Shown: positions 57,758-64,000 of the stretch, in pieces
Layout of the letters: the number at the start of each line of letters is the position of its first letter
Position numbering within the stretch: position 1 is the stretch's first letter
Assembly (NCBI RefSeq): GCF_029948125.1
Contig: NZ_JASAMB010000002.1
Location: 186,001-250,000, forward strand
Reading direction: 5' to 3'
Length of the DNA: 64,000 bases
Source of the DNA: Catellatospora sp. KI3
GTDB taxonomy: Bacteria > Actinomycetota > Actinomycetes > Mycobacteriales > Micromonosporaceae
The notes under the pieces: generated by a model
What the model saw: only the letters and a program-made list of their open reading frames with translations
Databases searched by the model: none
Told to the model about the DNA's origin: nothing
Translations under genes and position numbers: made by a program

Positions 57758-58031
57758 CCCTTCACGTTAGTCTCCCGTACGCGGGAGTGGGGGCGCAGAC
57801 ACAGGCCCGCTTCCCGACAGCCCGCACCGGCTGTCCCGGCGCAGGTCAGTGCGGCGGTAGCATGCAGGTCGTCACGTTGCCCCGCGATCGCCCGTTTTCC
57901 GGGCGGCGCGCCGGGGAACAGGACGTGCCCGCGAGACTCCAAGGCCGCACCGGTGACGACCGTCCTGCTCGTGCCCGGCGTACCGGCCTCGCGGTAGCGT
58001 TTGGTCAACTGGAACCGCGGAGGAGATACCC

Positions 58032-59183
58032 GTGCGAGACATCGTCGAGATCGGCCTGGGCAAGACCGCGCAGCGCGGCTACCACCTCGATGACATCGCC
58101 ATCGTGCCCACACGCCGCACCCGGGACGTGGACGACGTGTCCACGAACTGGCAGCTCGACGCGTACCGCTTCGGCATCCCGTGCGTGGCCCACCCGTCCG
58201 ACGCCACCATGAGCCCCGCCAACGCGGTCGCGCTCGGGCGGCTCGGCGGTCTGGGCATCCTCAACGTCGAGGGCCTGTGGACCCGGTACGAGGACCCGAG
58301 CAAGCTGCTGGCCGAGCTCGCGCACGCCGCGCGCGAGGGCGACGACGACAACATGACCGGGCGGCTCCAGGCGCTCTACGCCGCCGAGCCGATCAAGCCG
58401 GAGCTGATCGCCGAGCGGGTCCGCGAGATGCGCGACCTGGCCGCGAAGGCCGGCGGCGGCGTCACCGTCGCGGTGCGCGTGTCGCCGCAGCACACCCTCG
58501 CGCTGGCCCCGGTCATCCTCGACTCCGGCGTGGACCTGCTGGTCATCCAGGGCACCATCGTCTCGGCCGAGCACGTGTCGACCGTCGACGAGCCGCTGAA
58601 CCTCAAGGAGTTCATCGCCGACCTGGACCTGCCGGTCATCGTCGGCGGCTGCACCAACTACCAGACCGCGCTGCACCTGATGCGCACCGGCGCGGCCGGG
58701 GTCATCGTCGGCATCGGCGCCGACCACCTGTCCACCACGGACACCGTGCTGGGCATCCGGGTGCCGATGGCGACCGCGATCGCCGACGCCGCCGCGGCCC
58801 GCCGCGACTACCTCGACGAGACCGGCGGCCGGTACGTGCACCTCATCGCCGACGGCGACCTGCACACCTCCGGCGACGTCGCCAAGGCCCTGGGCTGCGG
58901 CGCCGACGCGGTCATGCTCGGCGCGCCGCTGTCGCTGGCCGAGGGGGCGCCCGGCGGCGGCCTGTGGTGGCACCCGTCGGCCAGCCACCCGAAGCTGCCG
59001 CGCGGCTCGATCGGCTTCACCGCCGAGCCGATGGGCACGCTGGAGGAGGTGCTGTTCGGGCCCGCCGCCGACCCCGACGGCCTGCTCAACCTGTTCGGCG
59101 GCCTCAAGCGCGCGATGGCCAAGTGCGGCTACCGCGACCTGAAGGAGTTCCAGAAGGTCGGCCTGATGCTGGACCGCCCCTGA
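58032..59183 (+). CDS. guaB3: GuaB3-family IMP dehydrogenase-related protein
   Basis: 383-residue TIM barrel of the IMPDH/GMP-reductase superfamily. IGLGKTAQRGYHLDDIAIVP, VSTNWQLDAYRFGIP, MRTGAAGVIVGIG, DETGGRYVHLIADGDLHTSG and LKEFQKVGL match GuaB3. The catalytic loop reads GIGADHLSTTD, without the active-site Cys of true IMPDH. No CBS domains. GTG start with AGGAG upstream. Biochemical role is not established from sequence. Confidence 0.92.
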   Translation: MRDIVEIGLGKTAQRGYHLDDIAIVPTRRTRDVDDVSTNWQLDAYRFGIPCVAHPSDATMSPANAVALGRLGGLGILNVEGLWTRYEDPSKLLAELAHAAREGDDDNMTGRLQALYAAEPIKPELIAERVREMRDLAAKAGGGVTVAVRVSPQHTLALAPVILDSGVDLLVIQGTIVSAEHVSTVDEPLNLKEFIADLDLPVIVGGCTNYQTALHLMRTGAAGVIVGIGADHLSTTDTVLGIRVPMATAIADAAAARRDYLDETGGRYVHLIADGDLHTSGDVAKALGCGADAVMLGAPLSLAEGAPGGGLWWHPSASHPKLPRGSIGFTAEPMGTLEEVLFGPAADPDGLLNLFGGLKRAMAKCGYRDLKEFQKVGLMLDRP

Positions 59184-59213
59184 CTGTCACGGGGCTAGCT
59201 TCGAGATCGCCGT

Positions 59214-59266
59214 CGGCGGTCGGAAACCGCGGATCAAGCGCAGTTTCCGACCGCAGGCGGCGATCT
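59214..59266 (+). terminator. Long hairpin after guaB3
   Basis: AGATCGCCG and GCGGTCGGAAAC pair with GTTTCCGACCGC and CGGCGATCT around a 3-nt internal loop and an apical loop of about 12 nt, followed by TCGCTT. It lies 31 bp after the stop. The rest of the 59184-59397 gap holds no gene. Confidence 0.83.
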
Positions 59267-59397
59267 TCGCTTCGGCCTCGGCGGCTGGGCGGCGGCCGAG
59301 GGCTGGGGCGGTGCCGAGTCGTGACCTTTACGGTGGCAACGCAGGTCGGGGCCAGGAGGTCATAGAGTCTGGGTAAGTCGTGACACTGGGAGGGCCC

Positions 59398-60840
<1,443 letters not shown>

Positions 60841-60854
60841 CCGCGCCGGGCTGA

Positions 60855-60918
60855 CGGCAGTTTCAGGGAAAGTGCACGAATGCGGGCCATGATTCCTGCA
60901 CTTTCCCCGAAACTGCAC
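60855..60918. repeat. Family 1 palindromic repeat, copy E (64 bp)
   Basis: Arms as in the other copies with two changes in the left arm; centre GAATGCGGGCCATGATTC is nearly identical to the reverse complement of copy C. It starts 14 bp after the peptidase stop and ends 49 bp before the GMC gene. Confidence 0.92.
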
Positions 60919-60967
60919 GGAAAGCCACCCCCTGGCGCAAGGCTTACTCGCGGGTAATAATGCGCGC

Positions 60968-62617
60968 ATGGCGCGCTACGACGTGGTGGTGATCGGGTCG
61001 GGTTTCGGCGGGAGTGTGGCCGCGCTCCGGCTGGCCGAGAAGGGGTACTCGGTCGCGGTGCTGGAGGCGGGCCGCCGCTTCGCCGACCGGGACTTCCCGA
61101 AGACGAGCTGGCGGGTGCGCAGGTTCCTGTGGGCGCCCGCGCTGGGCTGCTACGGCATCCAGCGGATCACGCTGCTGCGGCCGGACAAGGGTGAGCGCGG
61201 CGCGGGCGTGCTGGTGCTGTCCGGCGCCGGGGTCGGCGGCGGATCGCTGGTGTACGCCAACACGCTCTACCGCCCGCTGCCGGACTTCTACCGCGATCCG
61301 CAGTGGCGCGACATCACCGACTGGCAGGCCGAGCTGGCCCCGCACTACGAGACGGCCGAGCGGATGCTCGGGGTGACCACGTACGACCGCACCACCCCGG
61401 CCGACGAGGCGTTCCGCCGGGTGGCCGAGCGGATGGGCGTCGGCGACACCTTCCACGCCACCCCGGTCGGCGTGTTCCTGGGCATGCCGGGCACCACCGT
61501 GCCGGACCCGTACTTCGGCGGGCAGGGGCCCGCGCGGGCGGGCTGCCTGCACTGCGGCGAGTGCATGACCGGCTGCCGCCACAACGCTAAGAACACGCTG
61601 GTCAAGAACTACCTGTGGCTGGCCGAGAAGGCGGGGGCGCAGGTCTTCCCGCTGACCACCGTCACCGCCGTACGCCCGCGCGAGGGCGGCGGCTACACGG
61701 TCGAGACCGCGCGGACCGGCGCACTGCTGGCCAGGCGCCGGCGCTCGCCCGCGGGGGCGGTGATCGAGGCCGACCAGGTGGTGTTCGCGGCGGGTGCGCT
61801 CGGCACGCAGCGGCTGCTGCACGCGATGAAGGAGCAGGGGGTCCTGCCCCGGCTGTCGGCCCGGCTGGGCGCGCTGACCCGGACCAACTCGGAGTCGCTG
61901 GTAGGCGCGACGATGCTGCCCGGCCAGGCCCGCAAGCGGAAGCCGCGCTTCACCGAGGGCGTGGCGATCACCAGTTCGTTCCATCCGGACGGGCGGACCC
62001 ACATCGAGCCGGTGCGCTACGGCCGGGGCTCCAACGCGATGGGGCTGCTGCAGTCGGCGCTGACCGACGGCGGGCCGGGTCGAGGGCGGCGCTGGCTGCG
62101 GGAGATGCTCCGCTGGCCGCTGCCGTACCTGCGGGCGGTGTCGGTGCGGGGCTGGTCGGACCGGACCATCATCGCGCTGGTGATGCAGTCGCTGGACAAC
62201 TCGCTGACGGTGCGCTGGCGCCGGGGCGGGCTGCGCTCGACGCTGGGGCACGGCGCCCCGAACCCGACCTGGATCCCGGCGGGCAACGAGGCGGTACGGC
62301 TGCTGGCCGAGGAGATCGGCGGGCTGCCGGGCGGGGCGCTGCCGGAGGTGCTGGACATCCCGCTGACCGCGCACATCCTGGGTGGGGCGGTGATCGGGGC
62401 GGACGCGGACAGTGGTGTCGTGGACCCGTACCACCGCGTCTTCGGACACCCGGGCCTGCACGTCGTCGACGGCGCCGCGGTCTGCGCGAACCTCGGGGTG
62501 AACCCGTCGCTGACGATCACCGCGCAGGCGGAGCGGGCGATGGCGGCGTGGCCGGTGAAGGGCGGGGCCGACCGGCGGCCCGCGCCGGGGGAGCCGTACC
62601 GGACGGTCGCCGGATGA
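60968..62617 (+). CDS. GMC-type FAD oxidoreductase (cholesterol oxidase-like)
   Basis: 549 residues. N-terminal FAD motif DVVVIGSGFGGSVAALRLAE, GAGVGGGSLVYANTLYRPLP, a Cys cluster CLHCGECMTGCRHNAKNT, and a C-terminal AHILGGAVIGADADSGVVDP with VVDGAAVCANLGVNPSLTIT. This arrangement matches the ChoD-like GMC branch. It has no Tat or Sec signal. The Cys cluster is conserved in this branch but not needed in classical secreted cholesterol oxidases, so sterol oxidation is unproven. Confidence 0.9.
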   Translation: MARYDVVVIGSGFGGSVAALRLAEKGYSVAVLEAGRRFADRDFPKTSWRVRRFLWAPALGCYGIQRITLLRPDKGERGAGVLVLSGAGVGGGSLVYANTLYRPLPDFYRDPQWRDITDWQAELAPHYETAERMLGVTTYDRTTPADEAFRRVAERMGVGDTFHATPVGVFLGMPGTTVPDPYFGGQGPARAGCLHCGECMTGCRHNAKNTLVKNYLWLAEKAGAQVFPLTTVTAVRPREGGGYTVETARTGALLARRRRSPAGAVIEADQVVFAAGALGTQRLLHAMKEQGVLPRLSARLGALTRTNSESLVGATMLPGQARKRKPRFTEGVAITSSFHPDGRTHIEPVRYGRGSNAMGLLQSALTDGGPGRGRRWLREMLRWPLPYLRAVSVRGWSDRTIIALVMQSLDNSLTVRWRRGGLRSTLGHGAPNPTWIPAGNEAVRLLAEEIGGLPGGALPEVLDIPLTAHILGGAVIGADADSGVVDPYHRVFGHPGLHVVDGAAVCANLGVNPSLTITAQAERAMAAWPVKGGADRRPAPGEPYRTVAG

Positions 62618-62689
62618 CCGGCGGGCAGGTGAGACCGGCTCGCGACTACCACCGTACGGGCGAACTGCCGACCGCTTAAGGTGTTCGGC

Positions 62690-63475
62690 ATGGGGAGGAC
62701 GTTCTCGCGGGCTCGTGTCGCGACGGTCGCGCTGGTGTTGTCACTGCTGGCGGCCGGGTGCGGCGAGCAGCCGCACCCGAGGTTCGAGGCGGCGCCGTCC
62801 CCGTCGGCGGTGCTGGAGTCGGCGGCCGCGTCGCCGTCGGCGGTGCCGTCGCCCGCGCCCAAGCCGTCGCCGTCGGTGAAGCCGTCGGCCTCGCCGAAGC
62901 CGGTCCGCAACGGCAACGTGCTCAAGCACGGCGCGGGCACGTTCCGGACCGCCGCGGGCGGCACCGGCGTGGTCGGCACCGCGGGCACGCTGCGGACGTA
63001 CCACGTGCAGGTGGAGAACGGGATCACCGCGTTCGACCCGGACTCCTTCGCCGCGGCGGTGGACCTGATCCTGGCCGATCCGCACAGCTGGATCGCGTCG
63101 AAGAAGTGGCGGTTCAAGCGGGTCACCACGGGGACGAGCCCGAACTTCTACATCCGGCTGGCCACGCCGGACACCATGGACCGGATGTGCGGCACCGCCG
63201 GGCTGGACACCGCGGGCATCTTCTCCTGCCAGTACGGCAACAACGTCATGATCAACCTGTACCGCTGGACCAACGGCGCGACCGGGTTCACCGACCTCGA
63301 CGTGTACCGCAACATGGTGGTCAACCATGAGACTGGTCACTATCTCGGCCACGGCCATGTCTTCTGCCCCGGCGCCGGCAGGACCGCGCCCGTGATGCAG
63401 CAGCAGACCAAGTCGCTGCAGGGCTGCAAGGCCAATCCGTACCCGTACCCCGACGGGGTCCACTACGTGGGTTGA
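62690..63475 (+). CDS. DUF3152 lipoprotein, putative zinc protease
   Basis: 261 residues. Lipoprotein signal with lipobox LLAAGC, a Ser/Pro/Lys-rich linker of about 55 residues (SPAPKPSPSVKPSASPKP), then the DUF3152 domain with the zinc motif VVNHETGHYLGHGHVFCPG (HExxH-x-like, followed by a third His) and disulfide-type cysteines. The ATG at 62690 has AAGGTG seven bases upstream. Extracellular peptidase predicted; substrate unknown. Confidence 0.88.
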   Translation: MGRTFSRARVATVALVLSLLAAGCGEQPHPRFEAAPSPSAVLESAAASPSAVPSPAPKPSPSVKPSASPKPVRNGNVLKHGAGTFRTAAGGTGVVGTAGTLRTYHVQVENGITAFDPDSFAAAVDLILADPHSWIASKKWRFKRVTTGTSPNFYIRLATPDTMDRMCGTAGLDTAGIFSCQYGNNVMINLYRWTNGATGFTDLDVYRNMVVNHETGHYLGHGHVFCPGAGRTAPVMQQQTKSLQGCKANPYPYPDGVHYVG

Positions 63476-63502
63476 CCTGGGCGCCACGTTAAGGTTGAGG
63501 TC

Positions 63503-64000
63503 ATGACTACGCCGCGCCCCGTCCTGGTGGTTGACTTCGGAGCCCAGTACGCCCAGCTGATAGCCCGGCGGGTGCGCGAGGCGCACGTCTACTCGGAGAT
63601 CGTGCCGCATTCGATGCCGGTCGAGGAGATGATGCGCCGGAATCCGGCCGCGATCATCCTGTCCGGCGGCCCGTCGAGCGTGTACGAGCCCGGCGCCCCG
63701 CAGGTCGACGCGGCCCTGTTCGAGGCGGGCGTGCCGGTCTTCGGCATCTGCTACGGCTTCCAGGCCATGGCCGCGGCGCTGGGCGGCACGGTCAGCCACA
63801 CCGGCCTGCGCGAGTTCGGCGGCACCTCGGTCGAGGCGCAGCCCGACGCGGGCGTGCTGTTCGCGGGCCTGCCCGCCCGGCAGGACGTGTGGATGAGCCA
63901 CGGCGACTGCGTCAGCGTCGCCCCGGCCGGGTTCACCGTCACCGCCGCCTCGGCGGGCGCGCCGGTCGCCGCGTTCGAGGACACCTCGCGCGGCTTCGCC
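63503..64000 (+). CDS. guaA: GMP synthase (glutamine-hydrolysing), N-terminal part
   Basis: The frame is open from ATG 63503 to the window end (166 codons; full protein about 520). Class I glutamine amidotransferase domain: [35 protein letters not shown], nucleophile Cys83 in [10 protein letters not shown] and MSHGDCV. It aminates XMP to GMP. TTGAGG precedes the start. The location close to guaB3 is the conserved actinobacterial arrangement. Confidence 0.95.
   Translation, partial: MTTPRPVLVVDFGAQYAQLIARRVREAHVYSEIVPHSMPVEEMMRRNPAAIILSGGPSSVYEPGAPQVDAALFEAGVPVFGICYGFQAMAAALGGTVSHTGLREFGGTSVEAQPDAGVLFAGLPARQDVWMSHGDCVSVAPAGFTVTAASAGAPVAAFEDTSRGFA

Overview
The window is very G+C-rich actinobacterial chromosome, most likely Micromonosporaceae (Micromonospora/Actinoplanes/Catellatospora relatives). 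Reasons: strong third-position G/C bias, many GTG starts and ATGA/GTGA gene overlaps, Wbl and BldM developmental regulators, a HemD-winged-helix nitrite regulator, CIRCE-controlled groES-groEL1, DUF5319 and GuaB3. The taxon is inferred from gene content and memory of these families, not from a search. No rRNA, tRNA, CRISPR array, prophage or insertion sequence was recognised.

Layout. 1-3.9 kb: a truncated repeat-rich membrane protein divergent from a methyltransferase/ABC-F pair. 4-10.4 kb: thiamine genes (thiE, then a TPP-riboswitch operon thiO-thiS-thiG-tenI-thiD-thiC). 10.5-19.7 kb, mostly minus strand: nitrite assimilation (nirB-nirD-nnaR plus a membrane protein), a MazEF-type toxin-antitoxin pair, a nitroreductase/MarR pair and the nitrate/nitrite transporter narK. 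20-26 kb: rplM-rpsI, glmM and glmS with two MmpS-like membrane proteins between them. 25.9-32.6 kb: an ESX-like/DUF1023 pair, an amidohydrolase, acpS-nnr and a DUF559 protein bracketed by inverted repeats. 32.8-38.1 kb: alr-hydrolase-tsaE divergent from tsaB-rimI-tsaD, together supplying most of the t6A-tRNA machinery. 38-44 kb: a PhoD phosphatase, a HAD hydrolase and a heterodimeric ABC exporter. 44-49 kb: a ROK regulator with a xylFGH-type sugar importer. 49-54.3 kb: ybaK, a THUMP-like methyltransferase, a beta-propeller protein and groES-groEL. 54.4-64 kb: a molybdopterin oxidase, whiD, bldM, DUF5319, guaB3, two secreted metalloproteases, a GMC oxidoreductase and the start of guaA.

The most unusual content is non-coding. 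Family 1 is a 64-bp nested palindrome with five copies, all exactly the same length. Two of them sit in inverted orientation around a single DUF559 gene. Family 2 is a 65-bp palindrome with three copies, each between a C-rich tract and a gene 3' end. Among proteins, the best oddities are an ABC exporter pair in which each subunit has lost the ATPase motif the other keeps, a BldM with a degenerate receiver, a ThiE lacking the conserved lysine, and a membrane protein whose cytoplasmic half is built from 11- and 5-residue QDR repeats.
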